Under the pieces are notes generated by a model. The model searched no databases. It was not told the origin of the DNA and was given only the letters and a program-made list of their open reading frames with translations. 64,000 nt of DNA, taken from Halisarca cf. caerulea. Lineage: Eukaryota; Porifera; Demospongiae; Chondrillida; Halisarcidae. Shown piece by piece: positions 25,514 to 35,992 of the stretch; within the stretch, counting starts at the first letter, position 1, and every line of letters starts with the position of its first letter. The stretch is taken from NCBI GenBank assembly GCA_963170055.1, contig CAUJGJ010000304.1:375501-439500 (forward strand), written 5' to 3'. A program made the translations under genes and the position numbers.

Positions 25514-28500
25514 GCTGTGTTTATGATAATTACGCATAATCATATTGTATATACGGTGGCTATATTGACTACCACAAGTGATAGACAAGTAGTCCTACTG
25601 CTCTAACCCTATTTCAAGCATACAAATCATCCAACACTTTAGACTGCAATTATCATACCTCTTTATACTTCTCTTGAGAAATAGAATCTCCCAACCATTT
25701 CCAACGATTGTTCTCATCCTGAATGAGAAGAGGGTCAATACAGTAGAATGAAGGGTTACATGAACTGTCATCCACAGGCTCTATGCACTGAGTACTTTGC
25801 AACCATGTATCAGAGGTTGAAAAGATCAATACAGCAGAACCACCAAACATTTTAGGGTAGCCTCTATTTGTCCTATGCAATGAGGCTTTTCTTAAAATGT
25901 GTTGGAACAATAGGGAGGCCATATTTTGGAACTTTATGCTGTATCCTTTTAGAGAGGTTGCCCTTATTTTTGAGTGTCCATTATTGGTGGCTCCACTGCA
26001 GTTGTTTGGTCAAATGCCATAGATCTTAGAAAGATGAATTTCAACTGCGTATTGTCTTGTCATGTGCACAGGTAGGTAACATCCAATTAGGGCTTATGGT
26101 AAACATAAACCTACATTGGCTTTTATAACTCAACAATAAAATAAGGATACGTCATTAAACTATAAATGGCACCTTAGAGAAAGTAAATAAGTGCATGCAT
26201 CTAGACATGGTCAAAATAAAGTTACGTACTAAAGCAGCATTTGGAGATTAAATCTACATGAGTTGAGGTTGTCCATAGGGGATTGACACCAATGCCTCTG
26301 CCAATACCATCATCTTTGACTGCCCATGTAGCCCACCGACCATGGTCACATGTATGTATGTAAGTTAAGACCAGCCTGAGAATAAATGGTTGGTCATGTT
26401 GTCCGATCACTGGATGTCATGGTTGTCATGGGTTAAAAAGTACCAAAATAGATCACTGTCAAGGCATTACTTCAACCTCTGATGTACAGTATACTTGTGT
26501 GTGTATGTGTACAGATTTCAGTATACATATGTGTAAACATGTGGCACACCAGAGAAAAGTTTTGCCTAGGTTTCAGTATACACATAACTGAGTAAATTAC
26601 ATAAAAAGTGAGATAACAACATGTACATAGCCATACATAATACATCCAGAAAATAACTGCTACTATCATGTTTCGGATCAAGTTTCATGTTGATTGCAAT
26701 GGAGGTAATCCTAATAAAGATATTCACACCAGCATAAGAGAAAACTATCGTGCAGGTTATCTAAACCCAAAAAGAATTGGCTTCTCTTGAAATGGGAAAC
26801 ATGAAATTCACTACATACTGTACAAGAAGGTGATTACGCATGTCTCTAAATCTCATTAATTTGATTTGAACTACGTATGTACTATAGAAATAATCAAAGG
26901 TCACACTTTCAATAGACAATAGTTTTTACTGACCAGCCATTTCTTGTCCACTTTCCATGGCTTTAGCTGGTAGGCTGTCTTTCTCATTGAGTAAGCTGCT
27001 GATTTGGTGCCGGGTATTTTCCGTGGCAACCATGCTTGTGCCTGTTTCCAATAATTCTTCCCTCGTGGTGGAGGAGGTGCCAAAATCAGTCTCTTATTAG
27101 TCCCCCTGGTCTTACCACTACCTAAATAAATAAAAGAATCTAACGACAACCATCCCAACAGTTAATGAACTATAAATTCATAACCACAACCTTTATCATC
27201 ATGTTCACAGCGATGCATACTGTCCTTCAGAATATACCTGGCACACCTTCCTCTCTGTTTCCCACTTTGAGGTAGTTTACGAAAAGTAAGCTTCAAAGAA
27301 TTGACCTTCTCGGCCTTCAGCATTTTTGCCCTTTTGGTGGGAGGGGTTACTGATTTCTTATCAGCCATTGAATGTTTATCTTTCAGCAAAGATGTTGTTG
27401 ATTCTGAGGATAATGTTCGCAAAAACTCTACCAAAACAGAGAGGAAAGAAACTTGCACTTCCTAGTATAGCATATACACAAGTACTTTGGTTTAGTACAA
27501 TAAGCCTGTAGTGGATGATAAAATAGCATTTTTACTATACAGCCTACTGTACCATCCATGGGGCGGCACCCACCCTGAAGCAGTTTTCTGTACAAAAGAA
27601 TCATCGTACTTCTAGTAGAGATTCCCTTCACATGATTGTGCCTACGTGTACGGTCAAATCTAACTTTGGTCACAAATCTAACTTACTACAATCAATAGTG
27701 GATTAGAATAGTCTCCCAATTTCAATTAGGACATTACCAACATTTAGTAGTTTCAAACATACATAGATTAAAGTCTTATTTCAGATCACAATAATTTGCC
27801 GTATTAATTCTTTTGTATGGTTAAACTTAATGGTAATCCTCCATTATGTTTTCTTCTCATCAGTGTTTGCTTCATTATGTGTATCCAGTATTTAGGGTTC
27901 CCAATTAAGACCAGCAGTTGCTGATGGGATATCCCTGTTTAAAATAATAATTTTCTACTACTACTACTACTACAACTACGTACTATCTATTAACTTTGTG
28001 CATACAATATCTTCTGCAAGTGCACTGCTGATTAACTCTATAAAAATGTTGGTGTATAGTGAAACTTTTAGACAACTACTTCTACACACTAATAGCGCCT
28101 TGCTGTATACAGTGAAACTTCTATAAAAAGGACACCATTGGGACCACAGCAAGCTGTCCTGTACATGGAGGTGTCCATAATATTATTTCAGAGGTGTTCT
28201 ATGTACACATGTCAATGTGAGGGATGTAAAATGGGGCAGAGCAGTGGTGTCCTGTTAAAGGAGGTGGATGCATTCCAAAGGTGTCTTTTAATAGAGGTTC
28301 CACTGTATACCTATGCAAAGGCCATAGGGTAAGGTGGGGTAACTTGGAATGGGTGGGTAACTTGGAACGGCCAAGTTAAAGCAGTGTCAATAGTAAGCTA
28401 CAGGTACAATTTTTGGTCAGAAACATCTCCATGAATTGGGTGTTCAGCAATAGCAAGTATGGCTGAGCAGCTTAATCATAGCATAAGATATAGGATCTGT

Positions 28501-29788
28501 TCCAAGTTACCCCACTGTACCCTATTACTATATGTACATATTCATGCAAGTCTGAGATCAGGTACCTTTTCTTTGTCGTAAGTTTCTCGATGGTGAAGGT
28601 GCTTCGTTGTTTGGTACACAGTCAGCAACTGTTCTTCCTTGATCAATTCCCTTTTTCGAAGGGGATTTTCTGGTTACCTAAATAACCAAAAGGTGTCAAA
28701 TTTTACACAGAATATATGTACATATGCAAATTTGCCAATTGAGTCAATTACGAAGAATCTGCACTTTGCTAGTTTCATATCATGTATCTCTTGAAAATTG
28801 GTGGACTACTCAGATGCTATCCTTTGATTGTACATGCACTAGGTATTCACATGGTTTATGATCACGACAAGGGCTCAAACAGAAATAGAAGATTGTGCAT
28901 ACAGCTTTGCTTGAGGGGAGGGTGACTTTTCTGCTTGTGTGTGTGGGGGGGGGGGGGGGCACGTGTGTGTGTGTGTTGTACAATCTTTATACATATGTAT
29001 GGATGTAGACAACCATGAGCTATGTATGTATTATATAGAAGGTACATACCTTTGTAGGACATTGGACACTTGGATGACTGTCTACTTGGGTGGCACTTGA
29101 CTGTGAACTGTCATCCTCTTCAAAGAGAAGATCAATTATACTTTCATCGTACAAGAAAGCTTTCTCGTGACGCTTTAGCATTGCTACTTCTCTTGAGGGT
29201 CTTGGGCTCAGTTGGCTGACGTGAACTTCATTAGAGAATTGGATATTTTTATTATCAACATGCTCTTCACTCATATCCCCTGAGGAATCCAATATTTCAG
29301 TGGACTCAAGCTCAGTGTTACTGGGGGATCCACTGTTACCGGATTCTAAAACATTTGGTGTAGTGGTTGGAGACAGGACTGATTCTTTAAAAGCTTCTAA
29401 TGACTGGTTAACATTGGGTACCCTACGTTCAGTGTTTATTTGACAGTAAGTATGATCCTTTGAAGGAGGTGCAGACAAAGTAATGGATGAGTGAGAGTCA
29501 TTCGCATGAGATGGAATCACAGCATGTGATGAAGTATCACTGGTAGCTTGGTTACTGCAACTGCTAGGTTGTGAACATCTTGAAACAATTTCGGATTGTG
29601 AACTTGGAATTGGAATGACAGTAGTAGCTACCTGATGTGTGTCAGATGAGGAACCATCTTTCACCAGCGAAGAAACATCAGTACACTCTGTGATACATAA
29701 AGATACATAAAGGTTCATCTAAAAATCATATAATATATTGCACTATAATCACTTCAACAACACTGATATACAGTACAAAGACAAAACT

Positions 29789-29841
<53 letters not shown>

Positions 29842-32800
29842 CACACACACATGAATGAAAAATAGCTGAATAATATATATAGCAAGGAAGATCAGCAGCC
29901 CATCCAGTCCACAAACTGATATAATACAGCATGCAAGTACAACCATAAAAGAGAACCCCTTGAAGTCTCCAAAGCAGACAAATACAGACATCACAAATAA
30001 CATGCATACTTTCTGAAAGACAATATGTATGTCTTCTCACCTGACATATTTACATACTCTGAAGTGAGATTTGGATGAAAATTAACCTTAGGCAAAGGTA
30101 CTGATACTAGCAAAGATAAGGTACTTTGATTGCTAAAAGTACACTCTCCGTTACACAAGGATCCATGCTGATGGTCAGAAGTATTATGATTTTCTTTCAC
30201 AGACTCAATTCTATTCCAACATGAACCAAGGACATCTTTTTGATACGACACACACAAGGATTTTACAGGACATTGTAACTGATCAGGATGACAATATGAA
30301 GTGCATGCTCCACTTGAAGGCACAATGGAAGGTTCAGTTGTAATAATGTCTGATTTGTAGTTGCACAGACCTTGATGTTGGTGGAAATAATCATCTGATG
30401 ATGTATACATAGGGCTACCTACAACACCTCCATAGCAGCTAGTAAAACTGCTAGACACATCCAATGTCATGGATCCTAATGGAATACAGCCAGGTTGATT
30501 ACATCTGGGAGACTGAACAGATGTCTGCTGGATACCCTGACCTAATAGGGAGTCAGCTGAACTTGCTGAGTCTTTGGATAAAGGCTGAGAATGAATGGAT
30601 TCATTGGATTCTGTTTCCTGTACCTTTGTGTGTACAAAACTACACTTTTCTTCACTAGATTCTGGGCTAACTTCAATCTCATACAAGTGTTCAGCCTTAT
30701 GATAACTACTGCGTTGTGATCCTCGAGTGGTTTTCTTTGTTGTTAAGTCAGCTTTTATAGCAGTTGTCTTGTTAACAACATTCTCTGAGTAAAATGGTTA
30801 CATGTAGATACAGTAAAATTTCATACGGATAACACAATTACACCTCATGACCAAGAAAGAGATACAGTTAATATTGACTAAATATTGTATATCACCTGCA
30901 GAGCTACAGCTGACACACAAGATTTCCTGTGGGCATGGGAAAATGGGTGGAAATTGAGCTTTAATTCTGCTATACTTATTGTTTGAGACGATAGTCACTA
31001 ATCCCTTGAATCTCTCAAAACATTACTGTTGGTATATCATTTGACCATTCTAAATAATAATGATCAACACAGTCTACAATGTTTATATTTATTCTAATGC
31101 CCAGTTTATGTTGAAACCCAAAATGCTACACTACTACAAGGTATGCTAGGTCTCTTTGGGGAAGTGGCAAAGCATGGGGGCATTCACTCTCTCCCTTCTC
31201 TTGTGACCCAGTTACCCCCTGGGTATTGCATACAAAAGCACTAACTAATGATCAGATTAGACTTTATATAAGAAAGACCCCCAGACCCCCTAGCTAGTGA
31301 TACACACCTCCACAATAACACGGACTTGCCCCTCCTACAGTAGCTTTCTGAAAGAAACTGTACACATACATATACACCTATCCCAGACCCAGCCCCCCTC
31401 TGCACATTTACACTCCCAAATTGCACTGCCCACCTAAGATTTTAGGAGTTACAATTAGCCCACTAGCCCCAAATCCTACATGCAACCCTGACCTTTACTG
31501 TTATTCTGTCTATCTGTCCAATCAAACTTACTGGACTGAGAGTTTATGTGCAAGACAACTCTTCTTCTGGGCACCCGAACAATGAGAGGCTTTGGAGGAC
31601 GTCCTCTTCTACCTTTGAAGACAGACTCCACAGTAGTGGTGGTACTGCATTCTTTAAGATCAGAATTCACCACAGTGCCTGTGGTACTGCCTTGTTTTAG
31701 ATCCGGGTTCACCACAGTACTGGTGGTACTGCCTTCCTTTAGGTCAGGGCTCAGCACAGTACTGGTAGAACTGCCTTCCTTTATATGGGGGTTCAACACA
31801 GTACTGGTGGTACTGCCTTCCTTTAGACCAGGGTGCATGGTACTGGTGGTACTGCCTTCCTTTAGACCAGGGTGCACGGTACTGGTGGTATTGCCTTCCT
31901 TTAGACCAGGGCGCACAGTACTGGTGGTACTGCCTTCCTTTATTAAGCCAGGGACAATAGTACTGGTGGTATTGCCTTCCTTTAGATCAGGGCACGTGGT
32001 ACTGGTGGTACTGCCTTCCTTTAGACCAGGGTGCACAGTACTGGTGGTACTGCCTTCCTTTACACCAGGGCGCACAGTACCGGTGGTACTGCCTTCCTTT
32101 AGACCAGGGCGCACGGTACTGGTGGTACTGCCTTCCTTTAGACCGGGGAGCATGGTACTGGTGGTACTGCCTTCCTTTAGACCGGGGAGCATGGTACTGG
32201 TGGTACTGCCTTCCTTTAGATAAGGGCGCTCAGTACTGGTAGTACTTCCTTCCTTTAGATGGGGGTTCATCACAGTGCCTCTAGTACCACCTTCTTTCAG
32301 TTCAGGATTAAAGGACTAGCAATATAAAAGGTTTCACATATTATATACGTATATTCATGCAAATGTATACATTCTACCATTCGATTCCTCAAAACGCACA
32401 AAATGCACCCAAAGAAATTAAAACTAGTTGTGAATGCAGTTCAGACATCACTATAATTCTCAGACCCATAGTACTTGTGGGTCTGGGGACAAGACAATGT
32501 TGCAAATGGCTGCCACCATGGCTGACATACTTGGTGACCCAAATACTAAAATCAGAAATCCTGACTCTTCTTTGTTGAATTTTAAGAATCATTTAGCAAA
32601 CATTCAAGATAGTACACAGGGTTCTGCCCAGGTAATCTTCTAAGATGGTAATCAAGTCAATCAATTCAAGGCTAACACACATTTGAAGATCTACTTCTAA
32701 GCTTACTTTCCATCAAAAACATCATTGAAGGCTTTTTTCAAGGTAATAAGACATGAGGCTAGTGAACTGTTTCAATCACAAAAAACAGGTTTTGAAAGAA

Positions 32801-34029
32801 GACTTTATTAATGTAAATTAAAGTCCTCTGGTCTTAGAGGTGGTTGGCCATGAATTTTGCTGGTTGGACCCAACCACCTCCGACCAGTGTAGGCAGAACC
32901 CTGAGTGCATATGTATTTATTAGGCACTGTAACATGATGTATTGAGCTCCAAACAGAGCAATAAGACCGCCAAGTAGGACAAGATTTAATTTTTTTGGCA
33001 TTTACTGAACTGTCTGTACTCTGACCAAAAGTCCTATACAGTATATGTAGTGCACACATATCTAAATCGCTGTTCACTGTAGATATATTCTTCAGTTTCA
33101 AAATGGAGCCACAATTTGAGTTTAAAATATCTGTAAAAGGTGAAATTTTACCCTACAAAATGTGTGGGTGACCTCAATTGGATGCCCATTGGTGGCAGAA
33201 ACAATTAACCTCAATAAACCACTCGGTAATAATATACAATTCTCAATGATAGGTGTACTACATATGGGTTTTTCTGAAAAAAAAACAAAGCTTAGGGAGT
33301 GAGCTTAGAGACACAGTGGATAAGGGGCTAACTGTTGGGTCTGTTTGCTGTTAGCACTGTTTATAGCATTCGATCAACTGTTAGCAATTATTATGGATCA
33401 TTGGTCTCCCAAATTATTCCTTGTTTAAGGATTACATAGCTCATGGGGACAAAAAGCACGTTCAGACAGACACAGGTTGGAAAAGGCTGACAGAAAAAAC
33501 ACTATACACAGGTATGTTGATGACAAACTTCATTCTACTGGACAGTCACTAATTCTTGTGGAAGTATTCAAGGAAGTGTCATAGAGACAGAAGACTAACT
33601 GAAAAGTTAGTAGTAGTCACTCACACTTGATTAGAATAACGACAGCTCTGGATGTACAGTGCATGCAGATTTGCAATGAGTCAATCAAATAAGATTCTAT
33701 TCCAAATAAAATACCTTTCCTTCCCTGTCACCATCAGCCTGCAGATTCATCTGTTGTATAATTCTGTTTTCAAACAAAATTTCTTTCTTTATATCTCCTC
33801 TACTGCTCAGAGGTTTTGTTTCCAAAAGTTTTTCTCCATTTGGTACACGAGAATAACTCACGAAATGCGTCACTTTTTTAACATCATCATCAACTTCAGA
33901 ATTCTCGAAAATGTGAAGAAATTTTCTGGACATTCTACGGTGTCTCTTGGATCTTTCCGGCAGAGGACTCCTGTTAACCGCTTCCATCAAGTGAGCCATG
34001 ATTCTTTCTGATTCATGATGCGACATCAT
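19340..34029 (-). CDS. BAHCC1/TNRC18/winged-eye-like BAH-domain protein
   Basis: Predicted 13-exon gene, about 1,250 residues: 34029-33715, 32315-31532, 30784-30041, 29687-29050, 28677-28566, 27426-27191, 27121-26934, 25787-25659, 23673-23611, 22898-22799, 21007-20938, 20594-20513 and 19631-19340. Phases agree across the splice sites I checked. The C-terminal exons assemble a BAH domain: RWKWLGDS, NITRQYFVGM, FTGDSEQFPYIGRILSLWQD, TCAWYHRPQDV, then SSHQDDNPVASILNKC. Order and motifs match the BAH of BAHCC1/TNRC18, which in vertebrates reads repressive histone methylation. Exon 2 encodes a 13-16-residue repeat array and an AT-hook (GRRGRPPKP). Exons 3-4 are Ser-rich and disordered; exons 6-7 are basic and Pro-rich. 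A nuclear chromatin role is inferred. The link between the N-terminal exons and the BAH exons rests on phase and proximity; two adjacent genes remain possible. Confidence 0.66.
24901..24931. repeat. (AT)n microsatellite
   Basis: About 15 AT units in a BAHCC1-like intron, directly followed by further TA-rich sequence. Confidence 0.85.
25036..25475 (-). mobile_element. LINE-like retroelement 3' fragment, frame-shifted
   Basis: On the minus strand, one frame reads SDGKRVDGVTVIPWKSG followed by LTWDVTCWDTFAPTY. This is the restriction-like (PD-(D/E)XK) endonuclease pattern, D-G then WDVT, found at the C-terminus of many invertebrate RT proteins. It continues in a different frame with THIFIPIGLETNGVFG, a segment typical of the tail of the same proteins. 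The two halves are separated by a frameshift near 25330, and nothing upstream encodes RT. It lies in the BAHCC1-like intron between exons 25659 and 23673. Confidence 0.7.
25474..25511. repeat. (AT)n microsatellite
   Basis: About 19 AT units directly upstream (minus sense) of the retroelement fragment at 25036-25475. Confidence 0.85.
28107..28311. mobile_element. MITE with TATACAGTGAAAC ends
   Basis: The left end TATACAGTGAAACTTCTATA, then AAAAGGACACC, is mirrored by AAGGTGTCTTTTAATAGAGG and TTCCACTGTATA. The 205-bp element has no coding capacity. Its CAGTGRAAC end and flanking TA are typical of Tc1/mariner/pogo-derived MITEs. A related element is at 49796-49990. Confidence 0.8.
28329..28527. 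mobile_element. MITE with AGGGTAAGGTGGGGTAACTT ends (copy 1)
   Basis: The left end GGGTAAGGTGGGGTAACTTGG is mirrored by CCAAGTTACCCCACTGTACC at the right. Internal sequence (CTCCATGAATTGGGTGTTCA, AGCAAGTATGGCTGAGCAGC) is shared with the second copy at 35097-35336. It lies 18 bp from the MITE ending at 28311. Confidence 0.8.
29790..29840. repeat. (CA)n microsatellite
   Basis: About 25 CA units in a BAHCC1-like intron. It gives rise to spurious poly-Cys/Val frames. Confidence 0.9.
31600..32290 (-). repeat. Coding minisatellite (LKEGSTTSTVRPG repeat)
   Basis: About 14-16 units of 39-48 nt within exon 2 of the BAHCC1-like gene. The unit encodes LKEGSTTST plus a variable tail (VRPG, VHPG, MLPG, VVNPD). 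Unit lengths differ by whole codons and no unit carries a stop or frameshift, which suggests selection to keep the frame. The opposite strand is also open for about 225 codons because of the repeat; I regard that as a shadow. Confidence 0.9.
32614..32905. mobile_element. MITE-like element with CAGGGTTCTGCC ends
   Basis: ACAGGGTTCTGCCCAG at the left is mirrored by TAGGCAGAACCCTGAG at the right, about 290 bp apart. No coding sequence. It lies in the first intron of the BAHCC1-like gene. Confidence 0.6.
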
Positions 34030-35096
34030 GTGTACAATTTACCTACTCTATTCTGTGGAAAAAAATATACGCCATTCTGACCCACAACTCGACCCAAGTA
34101 TTTTAAACTACCAATATTATGCAGCAATACAAGCTGGATATCGTAGATACGAAAGAAAGCCTAAGCATGGTAATATTTGGTAAGAATTTAACATTTATAA
34201 TTGTTTTATTAAAACTTAGATTAATGATCCTGGTCATGCCTGTAACTTACTTCATGTAAGCTGAGATGTTGATATCAATTGCAATAAGTAGTATTGCGCC
34301 TACATGCACCAGGGCAGTGAGTAAATCCGAAGACAATAACGATATAGAACTTGAAATCCCTATTTTAGAACTAAATTTCTCTTCTATATACAGACATACG
34401 AAAAAAATGGCAGCCAAGGTTGTCCACTTGGTTTAAAAAAATAAAAAAAGAAATGACATCGAAATATTTTCGTGCAATGTTAATCAATAGTTATTCCTTT
34501 TAAAATATGCAATCATGATATTCGCTTTCTCATGGTTTTCGTACTCTTTTGGTACTCAAATTTTTGGTTGAACATACCCATACGTAGATCCGTTTGCATA
34601 GAATACCCTTGTCAACTATAGGCTAGCAGGAAGCTTTTATCTTGGAGAGCAATGGTTTGGATACCTAAACCTGACTACCTTCCTTTGATACTGTTAGGGT
34701 ATAGACCGAGGCTACTCGAAGCATAGATATACTCGAAGTTAGTTTTGGTTTAGGCAGCTGGTTCTCGTCGTGGATTCAAGTAGACTACCCTCGTTAAGTG
34801 GAACCTCCACGGGATCTCAAATAAAGATCCACTTAATGAGAGGCCCACGTATTGAAAGTCAAGGATTTCAGTGTCCCTGTACCCACAAATGGAGGTGTTC
34901 AATGGCACCATAGACCCTCAATACCTCTTCTTCGGTAGCCATTGTTCCAACTAAAAATGGCCACCGCGATCGAATTTAGTTTTGTTCTGAGAGTCCTTGG
35001 CTGTTAAAGAACACTTCTTACCAGGTACTTACAACTCAAAAGTACTTATTGTTAGTAATCTGGAGGGAAAATCTATAAAAATAGACATTCTGCGGG
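34030..35096. other. Intergenic region upstream of BAHCC1-like gene
   Basis: Expected to hold the BAHCC1-like promoter; no convincing core promoter was seen. Dispersed-repeat phrases occur at about 34790-34930, including TTAAGTGGAACCTCCACGGG and CACCATAGACCCTCAATA (also at about 5587). No gene is supported. Confidence 0.35.
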
Positions 35097-35336
35097 GTAG
35101 GGTAAAACAGGGTAAACAGGGTAATTTGGGACAGGGGGCGCCGATAATTAGGAGGCCTAGGGTTGGTCAAAAGCGGTGTCAACCACAAGCTGCACACATT
35201 ATTTTTGTCAGTGTTGTCTCCATGAACTAGGAGTTCAGCAGTAGCAAGTATGGCTAGACAGCTTAACCAGAGCAGAAGTAAAGGCCATGTGTCAGAATTA
35301 CCCCAGTGTGCCAAATTACCCCACTTTACCCTATCT
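35097..35336. mobile_element. MITE with AGGGTAAAACAGGGTAA ends (copy 2)
   Basis: The left end has GGGTAGGGTAAAACAGGGTA and GGTAATTTGG, mirrored by CCAAATTACCCCACTTTACC at the right. Internal blocks match the copy at 28329-28527 (CTCCATGAACTAGGAGTTCA, AGCAAGTATGGCTAGACAGC). Confidence 0.75.
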
Positions 35337-35429
35337 GTAAGTTCTAAAAGTTGGTTTCAGCCTTTGCAGAAGTTCTATCTGGACAGATAAAGCACCTCGA
35401 TCTTTTTTACATCAAAATTCTTCAATGTA

Positions 35430-35459
35430 CAACTTTTCGCCCACTTGGGCTTCTTCAGA
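35430..35459 (-). ncRNA. Third hammerhead-like core
   Basis: Minus strand: CTGAAGA, then AGCCCAAGTGGGC (GCCC pairs with GGGC), then GAAA. Both conserved boxes (CUGANGA and GAAA) and helix II are intact. Helices I and III were not modelled. Confidence 0.5.
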
Positions 35460-35708
35460 TACAATGACTGAAAAAACTATAACTGAGTAAAATGTTTAAA
35501 TGGAAGAGTAACTTTAGTTACATTTGAATTCAAGTGACTGCATGATGAAAGTAACTAAATCAAATGTTAAAGTCAGTGGATGGTGTAACATTTGCAAGGG
35601 ATCCCACACATGGCTCGGGGATTCTTGAAATAGTTCTTTGTGGCTAGGTATATCCATTAATTAATCCTAAATTGTCCACACTAGCCAGAATTTGAAAGAA
35701 AATAGTAA

Positions 35709-35745
35709 TTCCAACGTTTTGGCAATACAGTTGCCTTCATCAGGG
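35709..35745 (-). ncRNA. Hammerhead-like ribozyme core in Penelope-like terminal repeat
   Basis: Read on the minus strand: CTGATGA, then AGGCAACTGTATTGCC (GGCAA pairs with TTGCC as helix II), then AAAACGTTGG. The CUGANGA box and helix II are intact; the following box is AAAA where GAAA is expected, so this copy is probably inactive. Confidence 0.55.
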
Positions 35746-35952
35746 AATATCACAGGAAGTACATCTCACTACTCGGCAGACTCACCCAAACTCGATCTTG
35801 TTTATCATTTTAGAGCACACAAACTCACACACTTACATGCATCACATCCCATTGTACATCCCATTTATTTAGCATATTATCCATACACTATCACCACATG
35901 TCACCCCCACCCTCCTTTTGTATAAAAGATTTGAGTTTTCACCCAGTGATAT

Positions 35953-35992
35953 TCCCTGATAAAGGCAACTGTATTGTCGAAATGTTGGAATT
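35953..35992 (+). ncRNA. Second hammerhead-like core, inverted
   Basis: Plus strand: CTGATAA, AGGCAACTGTATTGTC, GAAATGTTGG. It has the GAAA box but an altered first box (CTGATAA for CTGATGA). It is the inverted partner of the motif at 35709-35745, inside matching inverted repeats. Confidence 0.5.

Noticed and set aside
27600..28100. Possible extra exon in the BAHCC1-like gene
   Set aside because: No frame with convincing acceptor, donor and phase; treated as intron.
31546..32223. 225-codon plus-strand frame
   Set aside because: Mirror of the minus-strand coding minisatellite; the minus frame has splice sites, an AT-hook and in-phase neighbours.
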